A stretch of DNA of 64,000 nt from Microbulbifer sp. HZ11. GTDB lineage: Bacteria; Pseudomonadota; Gammaproteobacteria; Pseudomonadales; Cellvibrionaceae. The stretch spans positions 620,001 through 684,000 of the forward strand of contig NZ_JELR01000002.1 of NCBI RefSeq assembly GCF_000708675.1, in the 5' to 3' direction. Under the pieces are notes generated by a model. The model saw nothing but the letters and a program-made list of their open reading frames with translations, had not been told where the DNA came from and ran no database searches. The first letter of the stretch is position 1; each line of letters begins with the position of its first letter. Below are positions 35,528 to 44,025 of the stretch, piece after piece. Made by a program: the position numbers and the translations under genes.

Positions 35528-35983
35528 ATGAAGCAACAACTGCGTTCAGTGATTGCCCCCGCGGCCGTCGCCGCATTGACAATTGGCCTGACAAGCGATG
35601 TACTTGCAGAACCTCTCACGGCAACGGAGCTGATAGAGGCTTGCAAAAGCCACCAGGTTGACCAGCAAAGCGCCCAAGCCACCAGCTGCCGGGCATTTAT
35701 CCACGGCTACCTGTCTGCAAGCAGAGATATTGTTGCCGCAGACGAGCGCCCATCCGAATTTGTCGCACGCGCCATTCGCACGCGTGCCAGCCGCCTCTCC
35801 GACGACGCGGCCCAACGGCTCAGCAGCCGCTACTGTCTGCCAGAGGCAGCAACGCTTGACACCCTGATTGGCAAAGTCTCAGAACTTTCACAGCCCTTTG
35901 CCGAAGAGGCAACGGCGGAATCCGCGATGCTGACAGTTTTTGAAAATCACTATCGCTGTAAAAAAGATGTACCGAACCCCTGA
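35528..35983 (+). CDS. Small secreted Rap1a/Tai-like protein
   Basis: 151 aa from the ATG at 35528, preceded by AGGTGACGAG; a GTG at 35519 is in frame. Signal peptide (APAAVAALTIGLTSDVLA). The mature part has the pattern of the Rap1a/Tai family: TATELIEACKS at the start, CRAFIHGYLSASRDIV in the middle and a C-terminal Cys pair (SSRYCLPEAA, ENHYRCKKD). Some family members are periplasmic immunity proteins for type VI amidase effectors, but many are orphan. No effector gene is visible nearby, so the assignment is to the fold only. Confidence 0.65.
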   Translation: MKQQLRSVIAPAAVAALTIGLTSDVLAEPLTATELIEACKSHQVDQQSAQATSCRAFIHGYLSASRDIVAADERPSEFVARAIRTRASRLSDDAAQRLSSRYCLPEAATLDTLIGKVSELSQPFAEEATAESAMLTVFENHYRCKKDVPNP

Positions 35984-36066
35984 TGTGGTTTCGTTGCCCC
36001 ACTTGGCCAGCGCTCACCACACCGGGCTTATTCGCACTCTAATATGGTTTCTGTAGTAGATTATTC

Positions 36067-36570
36067 ATGCGTTATACCCTGTGCCTTTTTGCCGTTCTCG
36101 CATTTATATGGCTGAGTAACTCCGGGCAATACACTGCCCTGATTCTCGCTTTTGGCTTAGCTTCCACGGTCTTTGTGATCCTCATTGCCCGGCGCATGAA
36201 AGTGGTGGATGGAGAATCCCTGCCGCTGCAATTGTGGGCAACGTTACCCGGTTACTATCTGTGGCTACTGCGCAAAATCATCGTCAGCAATCTGGAAGTG
36301 GCCGCCTGTGTGTGGGGCGGTATCGTTTCCCGACGCACGACCATCTCCCCCTGCAGTGAACGTATCCCCGTCGACCTGTCATCCGATCTCGGCCGGGTTC
36401 TCTATGCCAATTCCATTACCCTGACCCCGGGTACAGTAGCAGTGGACATCGATAATAACTCGGTGCTGGTACATGCGCTTCGCCGCAGCGGCCTGGATGA
36501 TCTCAAGCGGGGCGAGATGGAACGGCGGGTTGCGGCTCTTACCGACGACACACCCGTTTCTGAACTCTGA
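36067..36570 (+). CDS. mnhE: Na+/H+ antiporter subunit E (MnhE/MrpE)
   Basis: 167 aa, two or three N-terminal helices (LCLFAVLAFIWLSNSGQY, LPGYYLWLLRKIIVSNLEVA) and a cytoplasmic tail with the family signature ANSITLTPGTVAVDIDNN. Small subunit of the multi-protein Mrp antiporter, first gene of the operon, 15 bp before mnhF. Confidence 0.92.
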   Translation: MRYTLCLFAVLAFIWLSNSGQYTALILAFGLASTVFVILIARRMKVVDGESLPLQLWATLPGYYLWLLRKIIVSNLEVAACVWGGIVSRRTTISPCSERIPVDLSSDLGRVLYANSITLTPGTVAVDIDNNSVLVHALRRSGLDDLKRGEMERRVAALTDDTPVSEL

Positions 36571-36585
36571 CAGGGCAGATTAAAA

Positions 36586-36870
36586 ATGCTGAACGCTACA
36601 TTGATTGCCCTGCTCGTCGTTATGACGCTTGCGCTGATACGCGCGATAAAGGGGCCGACGATTCACGATCGTATTCTCGCAGTGAATATGTTCGGCACAA
36701 AAACCGTTCTGTTGATTGCCGTTATCTGCTTTACCTTTGGCGAACCCGAATATCTCGATATTGCCATCGTCTACGCGCTCATCAACTTTGTGAGTGTAAT
36801 CGGGGTATTGCGGTATTTTGAGTTCCGCACCCGCAATGGTAACGGCGCGCCGGAGGTGACCGGTGATTGA
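36586..36870 (+). CDS. mnhF: Na+/H+ antiporter subunit F (MnhF/MrpF)
   Basis: 94 aa with three helices. Family signature ALIRAIKGPTIHDRILAVNM in the first loop and DIAIVYALINFVSVIGVLRY at the end. Overlaps mnhG by 8 bp. Confidence 0.93.
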   Translation: MLNATLIALLVVMTLALIRAIKGPTIHDRILAVNMFGTKTVLLIAVICFTFGEPEYLDIAIVYALINFVSVIGVLRYFEFRTRNGNGAPEVTGD

Positions 36871-37261
36871 AACAGTACAATCTTTTGCCAGTGGCACCCT
36901 GCTTTTACTGGGCTGTTTTTTCATGTTGACCGGCGCCGTGGGTGTGCTGCGCTTTCCCGATTTCTACTCCCGCATGCATGCGGCGGGTATTACCGACACC
37001 CTCGCCACCTTACTGATTATCAGCGGCCTGATGCTCACCGCCGGCTGGAGTCTTGCGCTTTTTAAACTGGCGCTGATCATGCTGTTTATTTTCTTTACCA
37101 GCCCCACCGCCAGCCACGCGCTCGCGCGCTCGGCGCAACTCAGCGCACTACGCCTGCCGCAGATTGCGCCAGAGCCTGCACCGACAGAAATGACTAACTC
37201 ACAACCTGTGGATACATCGCCAGACGCCGAGCCTGAAGCCGCCGACAGCACCCGCGTCTGA
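36863..37261 (+). CDS. mnhG: Na+/H+ antiporter subunit G (MnhG/MrpG)
   Basis: 132 aa, GTG start with GGAGGTGA upstream. Three helices; signature GCFFMLTGAVGVLRFPDFYS followed by RMHAAGITDTLATLLIISGL, and the SPTASHALARSA end of the third helix. The C-terminal 35 residues are a polar acidic tail (EPAPTEMTNSQPVD) not usual for the family. A 98-bp gap separates it from mnhB. Confidence 0.92.
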   Translation: MIETVQSFASGTLLLLGCFFMLTGAVGVLRFPDFYSRMHAAGITDTLATLLIISGLMLTAGWSLALFKLALIMLFIFFTSPTASHALARSAQLSALRLPQIAPEPAPTEMTNSQPVDTSPDAEPEAADSTRV

Positions 37262-37359
37262 GCGTCACATGTATCAGGCAACCGGGGCCAATTTCGGAAA
37301 TTGACAACCACAATGACGACAACCAAAACAATACCGGCAGCCATCGAGGGTCGATACCG

Positions 37360-38451
37360 ATGAACCTGCTACTTGATATCGCGCTACTGGCCCTGTTGCT
37401 GGTCACCGCCATTTCCATCGCCTGGATCAAAGACCTGTTTGCCGCAGCCATGCTGGCGGGAATTTACGGTCTGCTGTCGGCGGGCTTTTTCATGACCATG
37501 GGCGCGGTGGATGTCGCATTTACCGAAGCGGCGGTGGGCGCCGGAATCTCACCGCTACTGATCTTGCTGACACTCGCACTTTGTGGCCGCTACCAACGCG
37601 CAGACCGCAATCGTGCGCGACTCGCCATTGCGCTTGTGGCCACCGTGGGCGCATTGCTGGTTACCGCTACCGTCGATATGCCATCCTTTGGTGATGCCAA
37701 TGCACCAGCACAGGTGCATGTGGCACCTCACTATATCCAGGAATCCATGCGTGAAATCGGGATCCCCAATATCGTCACATCGGTATTGGCCAGTTACCGG
37801 GGCTTCGATACCTTTGGCGAGGTGGTGGTGATCTTTACCGCCGGACTCGGGGTACTGTCACTGCTGATGACCAATGCCGCACAACCTTTGCGGATTATGC
37901 AGCCTTCACCGGTACAGCAGGCATCACGGGATATCGTTCTGCGGGTTGTCGCCAAAGTGTTGATTGCTCCGATCATGCTTTACGCACTGTACGTGCAGTT
38001 CCATGGTGAGTACGGCCCCGGTGGCGGCTTTCAGGCAGGGGTGATCTTTGCGGTGGGATTTATTCTCTACAGCATGGTGTTTGGCCTGGACGCAGTGCGC
38101 AAGGTCGCCAGCCACGAGCTGGTCCAGCTGTTGGCGGCAATGGGTGTTCTGATTTTTGGCTGCACAGGACTGTTGAGTCTCGCCAATGGAAAAAACTTTC
38201 TGGATTACAGCGCACTGGCCGGGGACCCGGTTACCGGGCAACACATCGGCATTATCGCCATAGAAATCGGCGTCGGGATCACCGTCGCCTCGGTGATGAT
38301 CATGATTTCCTATCTGTTCTCGGCGCAGCTGCGCGACCGGGAGGCTGAACTCGCGATCAAGGGCACACCGTCCTATGCAGACGACACCACCGGCGGTGAG
38401 GTCAGTCGCGGTCTGTCCCCACTACAAACACTGGAACGGGGGGCAGGTTAG
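37360..38451 (+). CDS. mnhB: MrpA C-terminal-domain/MnhB fusion subunit
   Basis: 363 aa. Residues about 1-95 form a DUF4040-type block like the C-terminal end of MrpA (IKDLFAAAMLAGIYGLLSAG, TEAAVGAGISPLLILLTLAL). After a loop with NIVTSVLASYRGFDTFGEVV the rest is MnhB (HGEYGPGGGFQAGVIFAVGF). The N-terminal antiporter part of MrpA is absent, its place being taken by separate D-like subunits downstream. The layout is that of Mrp clusters lacking a full-length MrpA. Confidence 0.88.
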   Translation: MNLLLDIALLALLLVTAISIAWIKDLFAAAMLAGIYGLLSAGFFMTMGAVDVAFTEAAVGAGISPLLILLTLALCGRYQRADRNRARLAIALVATVGALLVTATVDMPSFGDANAPAQVHVAPHYIQESMREIGIPNIVTSVLASYRGFDTFGEVVVIFTAGLGVLSLLMTNAAQPLRIMQPSPVQQASRDIVLRVVAKVLIAPIMLYALYVQFHGEYGPGGGFQAGVIFAVGFILYSMVFGLDAVRKVASHELVQLLAAMGVLIFGCTGLLSLANGKNFLDYSALAGDPVTGQHIGIIAIEIGVGITVASVMIMISYLFSAQLRDREAELAIKGTPSYADDTTGGEVSRGLSPLQTLERGAG

Positions 38452-38452
38452 G

Positions 38453-38851
38453 ATGTTATTGGCATCGCACTACAACTACTGGATCGTCATTGCGCTGATG
38501 ATGATCGGCCTGTACATAGTGATCGCCCAGGGCAACCTGGTGAAGAAAATCATCGGATTGAATATTTTCCAGACCTCCGTTTTCATTTTTTATATCAGTG
38601 TGGGCAAGGTGGATGGCGGCAGTGCGCCCATTCTGCATGAGGGCGACACTCTCTATTCCAACCCGCTGCCCCATGTGCTGATCCTTACCGCGATTGTTGT
38701 GGGCATTGCGACCACCGCACTGGCACTGGCGCTGACCATTCGCATTAAACACGCCTATGGCTCCATAGAAGAACGGGACATTCAGGCTGCGGAAGCGCAG
38801 CAGGAGCGCACCTCGTCACAACCCCAGCCCGCGGTGGAAAAGGAGCCGTAG
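38453..38851 (+). CDS. mnhC: Na+/H+ antiporter subunit C (MnhC/MrpC, NuoK-like)
   Basis: 132 aa, three helices homologous to NuoK. Signature LVKKIIGLNIFQTSVFIFYI, then the family PLPHVLILTAIVVGIATTAL. Start ATG at 38453, one base after the mnhB stop. Polar tail (QAAEAQQERTSSQPQP). Confidence 0.93.
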   Translation: MLLASHYNYWIVIALMMIGLYIVIAQGNLVKKIIGLNIFQTSVFIFYISVGKVDGGSAPILHEGDTLYSNPLPHVLILTAIVVGIATTALALALTIRIKHAYGSIEERDIQAAEAQQERTSSQPQPAVEKEP

Positions 38852-38854
38852 ACC

Positions 38855-40342
38855 ATGCTGTCGCACCTCCCTATTTTGCAGGTCATTCTGCCGCTGATGG
38901 CGGCCCCCTCCTGTCTGTTGATTCGTAAGACCACCCTGGTATGGCTGTTTACTCTCGCGGTCAGTGTGGCTGCACTGGTGGTCAGCATTCTGCTGTTGCA
39001 GCAGGTTTATGCCACAGGCCCCATCACCTATGAACTGGGCGGCTGGAAAGCGCCCTGGGGAATCGAATACCGTATCGACCTCCTTAACGCCTGGGTACTG
39101 TTTATCGTTTCCGCGCTCAGCAGCGTGGTACTGCTTGCCGCCAATACCAGTGTACAGAAGGAGCTGGAGCCCAATCGTCAAACCGTTTTCTATACCCTTT
39201 ATCTGCTGTGCTTTGCCGGCCTGCTGGGTATTGTCGCCACCGGGGACGCGTTTAATGTATTCGTATTCCTGGAAATTTCCTCTCTATCCACCTATGCACT
39301 GATTGCACTGGGCAAAGACCGCCGCGCGCTGTGGGCAGCATTTCAGTACCTGATTATGGGCACCATCGGTGCCACCTTTATCCTGATCGGTATCGGCTTT
39401 CTGTATATGATGACCGGCACATTGAATATGGCGGATCTGGCCGCGCGTATTCCGCCGCTCGCCGAATCATCTACGGTACTCGCGGCATTTGCATTTATTT
39501 TTGTAGGTATCTGCCTGAAACTGGCACTGTTTCCCCTGCACCTCTGGCTGCCGAATGCCTATAGCTGTGCGCCCTCCATTGTCACTGCATTTCTCGCAGC
39601 AACCGCTACCAAGGTCGCACTGTATTTACTGTTGCGCTTCACCTTCACCGTATTTGGTGTGGACTTCTCCCTGTCACACCTGCCATTGGATATTCTGCTG
39701 ATTGGCCTTGGGTTGGTGGGTGTGTTTGCCGCATCCATCGTTGCCATCTATCAGGCGAATATCAAACGCATGCTGGCGTTTTCCAGTGTGGCGCAGATTG
39801 GCTATATGGTAGTGGGTATCGGTATTGGCACCGCGACCGCGCTGCAGGCAACATTGATGCACCTGTTCAATCACGCGCTAATGAAGGGTGGGCTATTCCT
39901 GGCATTGGCGGGATTGGTCTATCAGACGGGCGGTTGCCGTATTGAGCACTTCCGCGATCTTGGCCGCACCATGCCCTGGACCATGGCCGCCATTGTGGTC
40001 GGCGGAGTCAGCCTGATCGGCATGCCGCTTACCGTAGGCTTTGTCAGCAAGTGGTATCTGATTGCTGCGGCTATCGAGCAGCGACTCTGGTGGGTGGCGG
40101 TGCTGGTGGTACTGGGATCGCTGCTGGCCGTGGCCTATATCTGGAAACTGGTGGAGGCTGCCTATTTCCAGGCGCCACAGAATAAAGCGGGTGCGGCGGA
40201 AAAACACGAAGCACCGCTGGGTATTCTGCTTCCGACCTGGCTACTGATCGCGGCCAATATCTATTTCGGGATTGACACCCGCCTGCCAGTGGAAGTGACT
40301 GCGGCAGCCTCACAATTCCTGCTTGGAGGGGCCGCGCAGTGA
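38855..40342 (+). CDS. mnhD: Na+/H+ antiporter subunit D (MnhD/MrpD, NuoN-like)
   Basis: 495 aa, about 14 helices. Conserved proton-path residues are present: Glu in FNVFVFLEISSLSTYALIAL, Lys in GICLKLALFPLHLWLPNAY, Lys in KRMLAFSSVAQIGYMVVGIG, and HLFNHALMKGGLFL. First of three NuoL/M/N-like subunits in the operon. The next gene starts inside its last codons. Confidence 0.93.
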   Translation: MLSHLPILQVILPLMAAPSCLLIRKTTLVWLFTLAVSVAALVVSILLLQQVYATGPITYELGGWKAPWGIEYRIDLLNAWVLFIVSALSSVVLLAANTSVQKELEPNRQTVFYTLYLLCFAGLLGIVATGDAFNVFVFLEISSLSTYALIALGKDRRALWAAFQYLIMGTIGATFILIGIGFLYMMTGTLNMADLAARIPPLAESSTVLAAFAFIFVGICLKLALFPLHLWLPNAYSCAPSIVTAFLAATATKVALYLLLRFTFTVFGVDFSLSHLPLDILLIGLGLVGVFAASIVAIYQANIKRMLAFSSVAQIGYMVVGIGIGTATALQATLMHLFNHALMKGGLFLALAGLVYQTGGCRIEHFRDLGRTMPWTMAAIVVGGVSLIGMPLTVGFVSKWYLIAAAIEQRLWWVAVLVVLGSLLAVAYIWKLVEAAYFQAPQNKAGAAEKHEAPLGILLPTWLLIAANIYFGIDTRLPVEVTAAASQFLLGGAAQ

Positions 40343-41820
40343 ACGAATCCAACCTGTTACAACTGACCCTGTTGATTCCGCTGCTGGCACTGCTCGGTAT
40401 TCAGCTCACCGCACGTCGGGAAAATATCCGCGAAGCGGTCTCACTGACTGCCGCCAGTGCGCTGTTTTTTACCGTCACCCAACTCTATCAACCCATGCTG
40501 AATGGCGACGTGATCGCTGCACACTGGCTGGATATTCTGCCGGGACTGGCTCTGGCGTTCCGCGTGGAGCCGCTGGGACTGATGTTTGCGCTGGTGGCGA
40601 GCTTTCTGTGGATTATCACCACCCTTTATGCGATCGGATATATGCGTGGCCACGGCGAGAAAAACCAGACACGGTTTTTCAGCCTGTTCGCGCTTTCCAT
40701 TGGCGCGGTAATGGGCATCGCCTTTGCGGAAAACCTGTTTACCCTGTTTATCTTTTACGAAGTACTGACACTTTGTACTTATCCACTGGTCACCCATGCC
40801 GGTACCGACAAGGCCCGCGCCGGAGGGCGTATTTACCTCGGTATTCTGCTCGGCACATCGGTGGGCTTTTTCCTGTTGGCGATTATCGCCACCTGGCTGC
40901 TCGCCGGTACGCTTTCGTTCCAGCAAGGGGGCGTTTTCTCGCCGGGTACTTCTCTCGCGCTTCTGTCTGTTCTGCTGGGGCTGTTTGTGTTCGGCGTGGG
41001 CAAGGCCGCGATCATGCCCTTCCACCGCTGGCTTCCTGCGGCCATGGTGGCTCCGACGCCGGTGAGCGCACTGTTACACGCGGTGGCGGTGGTGAAGGCC
41101 GGTGTATTTGTGCTGCTGAAAATCTGTCTGCTGATTTTCGGTATCGAAACCCTGCAGGCAATCCCGGCTACCGAATGGCTGCTCTACTTGGCCGGCATTT
41201 CGATTTTGCTCGCATCCATTATTGCCCTGCGACAACAGAATCTGAAAAAACGACTGGCCTATTCCACGGTGAGTCAACTGGGCTATATCACCCTGGGTGC
41301 CCTGCTCGCCACCAGCGCGGGCATGACTGGCAGCGCACTGCATATCGTGATGCACGCCTTTGGCAAAATCACCCTGTTTTTCTGTGCTGGTGCCATTCTG
41401 GTGGCTGCGCACAAAACCGAAGTGAACCAGCTGTACGGACTGGGTCGACAGATGCCGGTAACCATGAGCGCGTTTCTGGTAGCCAGCCTGTGTATTATCG
41501 GTATTCCACCCACTGGCGGCACCTGGAGTAAGTGGTACCTGATGCTCGGCACCTTCGAGGCGGAACAGTGGATACTGATGGTGCTGCTGATGATCAGCTC
41601 GCTGTTAAGCATTGCCTACCTGCTGCCAATTCCACTGCGCGCGTTCTTCTCCAGCAGCACCCAGGATTCTGCTGACGCCCGCGCCCCTGCCGGTGAGGCT
41701 TCTGCCATCAGAGAAGCACCACTGCCGTCTTTGATCGCCCTCGGGATTACCGCGGCGGGTTGCATTTATCTACTGCTGTTCCCCAATGCATTTTATGCAC
41801 TGATTGAGGCCGGGATTTAA
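40339..41820 (+). CDS. Second antiporter D-like subunit (NuoL/M/N family)
   Basis: 493 aa, GTG start overlapping mnhD by 4 bp. Motifs FIFYEVLTLCTYPLVTHAGT, GKAAIMPFHRWLPAAMVAPT followed by PVSALLHAVAVVKAGVFVLL, and KKRLAYSTVSQLGYITLGAL; the PTPVSALLHA stretch is typical of NuoL/MrpA. It probably supplies the ion-pumping module that MrpA normally provides. An acidic insert (STQDSADARAPAGEASAIRE) lies before the last helix. Confidence 0.9.
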   Translation: MNESNLLQLTLLIPLLALLGIQLTARRENIREAVSLTAASALFFTVTQLYQPMLNGDVIAAHWLDILPGLALAFRVEPLGLMFALVASFLWIITTLYAIGYMRGHGEKNQTRFFSLFALSIGAVMGIAFAENLFTLFIFYEVLTLCTYPLVTHAGTDKARAGGRIYLGILLGTSVGFFLLAIIATWLLAGTLSFQQGGVFSPGTSLALLSVLLGLFVFGVGKAAIMPFHRWLPAAMVAPTPVSALLHAVAVVKAGVFVLLKICLLIFGIETLQAIPATEWLLYLAGISILLASIIALRQQNLKKRLAYSTVSQLGYITLGALLATSAGMTGSALHIVMHAFGKITLFFCAGAILVAAHKTEVNQLYGLGRQMPVTMSAFLVASLCIIGIPPTGGTWSKWYLMLGTFEAEQWILMVLLMISSLLSIAYLLPIPLRAFFSSSTQDSADARAPAGEASAIREAPLPSLIALGITAAGCIYLLLFPNAFYALIEAGI

Positions 41821-41821
41821 C

Positions 41822-42160
41822 ATGAGTGCTGATAAGCAGGATTTCTTCGACAACCCCGATAACATCCGCAAAATGCTGCGAGTGTTTTACGCTATTTGCG
41901 CCCTGTTGTTTGCGGCGGATTTTGTGATTCATCGGCATACCGAGTTCCGCTGGGAGGGGCTGCCAGGTTTCTACCCGATGTACGGGTTTGTGGGCTGCGT
42001 GATTCTGGTGTTTGCAGCCAAGTGGATGCGTACCTTCCTCATGCGCCCGGAAGACTATTACGACAAGCGGGCGCTAACCGACTTTGATTGCACCGATAGC
42101 GGTGAGTCCACAAGCCTGAAGGCTACCGGGAAGGGCAATGGAGGGCATGATCATGCTTGA
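41822..42160 (+). CDS. Small membrane protein of the mnh operon
   Basis: 112 aa from the ATG at 41822, two bases after the previous stop. Two hydrophobic helices (VFYAICALLFAADFVIHRHT, FYPMYGFVGCVILVFAAKWM) and a charged tail rich in Asp/Lys ending GGHDHA. No standard Mrp subunit corresponds; similar small proteins occur between D-type genes in related clusters. The last 8 bp overlap the next gene. Confidence 0.8.
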   Translation: MSADKQDFFDNPDNIRKMLRVFYAICALLFAADFVIHRHTEFRWEGLPGFYPMYGFVGCVILVFAAKWMRTFLMRPEDYYDKRALTDFDCTDSGESTSLKATGKGNGGHDHA

Positions 42161-43856
42161 CGTTGCACCGTTTATTCCGTTTTTTCTCGCCGCTCTACTG
42201 GGCCTGTTTCTGCGCGGTTGGGCGCGCGCTGCTCTATTCATCGCCGTACCGGTTCTCGGCCTCGCCAATCTATGGCAACTGGGCGCCGGTGGTTCCGGCG
42301 TTGAGTTTGGTCACTACGCCATTCTCGACTTCAACCTGCTGCTGTTCAAAGCGGATCGCTTGAGCCTGCTGTTTGGCTACCTGTTCCATATCGCCGCATT
42401 GATTTCGGTAATTTACGCCCTGCATGTACGCGACACCCTGCAACAGGTTGCCAGTATGCTCTACGCGGGCAGTGCCCTGGGTGCGGTATTTGCCGGCGAC
42501 CTGCTCACCCTGTTTATCTTCTGGGAGCTGCTGGCGCTAACCTCGGTGTTTCTGGTGTGGGCACGCCGCAGCGGTCGCGCTTACGCGGCGGGGCTACGCT
42601 ATTTCACCCTGCATATTCTCTCTGGCCTGTTATTACTCGCCGGGATTATTTTCTACAGTCAGACCCACAACACCCTCGCTTTCGGCGAGATTGGTCTCGA
42701 CGACAATGCCTACAGCTGGATGATCTTTCTCGCCTTCGGCATCAAGTGCGCGTTTCCGTTTTTCCATGGCTGGCTTACCGATGCCTACCCGGAGTCCACT
42801 CCTACCGGCACCGTATTTCTCAGCGCATTTACCACCAAGGTCGCCGTCTACGCATTGGCTCGGACCTTTCCCGGCACCGAGCTTCTGGTCTATATCGGTG
42901 CCACCATGGCCTGCTTCCCCATCTTCTATGCGGTCATCGAAAATGACCTGCGCCGGGTACTGGCTTACAGCCTGATCAACCAGCTGGGCTTTATGGTGGT
43001 GGGCATTGGCATCGGCACGTCGCTGGCCATCAACGGCGCCGTGGCCCATGCCTTTAACGACGTGATCTTCAAGGGGCTGCTGTTTATGTCCATGGGCGCG
43101 GTGCTACACGTGACCGGCAAGATCAACGGCTCGGAACTGGGCGGGCTCTACAAGAAGATGCCCAAGACCACAGTGCTGTGTATTGTTGGCGCGGCGTCCA
43201 TTTCCGCCTTCCCGCTGTTCAGCGGATTTGTCAGCAAGTCCATGGTGATGAGTGCGGCGATCAAGAACGGCTATGATGGGGTCTGGCTGATCCTGCTGTT
43301 CGCCTCCGCCGGGGTATTTCACCATGCCGGCATCAAGATTCCTTACTTTGCCTTCTTTGCCCACGACGCCAAACTGCCAGCCCGCGAGCCGCCGGTGAAC
43401 ATGCTGATCGCCATGAGTATTGCCGCAGCCCTGTGTCTTGTCATCGGCATCTACCCACAGGCGCTGTACAGCCTGCTGCCATACTCGATGTCCTACACCC
43501 CCTACGACGTGACCCACGTGCTGACCCAGTTGCAGCTGCTGTTCTTCTCCGCTCTGGCGTTCGTATGGCTCAATCTGCGCCACCTGTACCCACCGGAGCT
43601 GCCATCGGTGAACCTGGATGTGGACTGGATCTACCGCCGGCTGGTACCGGATGCCATGCGCGCCCTGTTCGAGCGCCTGTTCGCCCTCGACAACCGCCTG
43701 CGCAGCGCCACGCTATCGGGTGTGGAGCGGCTTGTGGACGGCATTGCCAGCCACCACCGTGCGGAGGGCGTAATGGCCCGAAACTGGCTCACCGGTAGTA
43801 TGGTGGCCGGGGTGGTGCTGTTACTGGGGATCTACCTGGTGCTCGGATGGCTGTAA
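42153..43856 (+). CDS. Third antiporter D-like subunit (NuoL/M/N family)
   Basis: 567 aa from the ATG at 42153, with GGAGG 8 nt upstream; an ATG at 42147 is too close to it. Motifs LFIFWELLALTSVFLVWARR, FGIKCAFPFFHGWLTDAYPE and RRVLAYSLINQLGFMVVGIG, followed by AFNDVIFKGLLFMSMGAV. The C-terminal 90 residues form an extra part with an amphipathic, charged helix (DAMRALFERLFALDNRLRSA) and a final membrane helix, longer than usual MrpD. Last gene of the operon. Confidence 0.9.
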   Translation: MLDVAPFIPFFLAALLGLFLRGWARAALFIAVPVLGLANLWQLGAGGSGVEFGHYAILDFNLLLFKADRLSLLFGYLFHIAALISVIYALHVRDTLQQVASMLYAGSALGAVFAGDLLTLFIFWELLALTSVFLVWARRSGRAYAAGLRYFTLHILSGLLLLAGIIFYSQTHNTLAFGEIGLDDNAYSWMIFLAFGIKCAFPFFHGWLTDAYPESTPTGTVFLSAFTTKVAVYALARTFPGTELLVYIGATMACFPIFYAVIENDLRRVLAYSLINQLGFMVVGIGIGTSLAINGAVAHAFNDVIFKGLLFMSMGAVLHVTGKINGSELGGLYKKMPKTTVLCIVGAASISAFPLFSGFVSKSMVMSAAIKNGYDGVWLILLFASAGVFHHAGIKIPYFAFFAHDAKLPAREPPVNMLIAMSIAAALCLVIGIYPQALYSLLPYSMSYTPYDVTHVLTQLQLLFFSALAFVWLNLRHLYPPELPSVNLDVDWIYRRLVPDAMRALFERLFALDNRLRSATLSGVERLVDGIASHHRAEGVMARNWLTGSMVAGVVLLLGIYLVLGWL

Positions 43857-44025
43857 CCGGCAGGCATCAAATATGACCGGAAAGCCGAGGTTCGGCGCGG
43901 GATGCAATCTCCCCGCTGGAGGCATACAATTCGCTTCTTATATCAGTTGCAATTGATACCTTGGGTCGTCGCGCCCCGTTTTTGAACGACCGCGACGCCC
44001 CTGGCTGCCCGATTCAGGACCCTTG

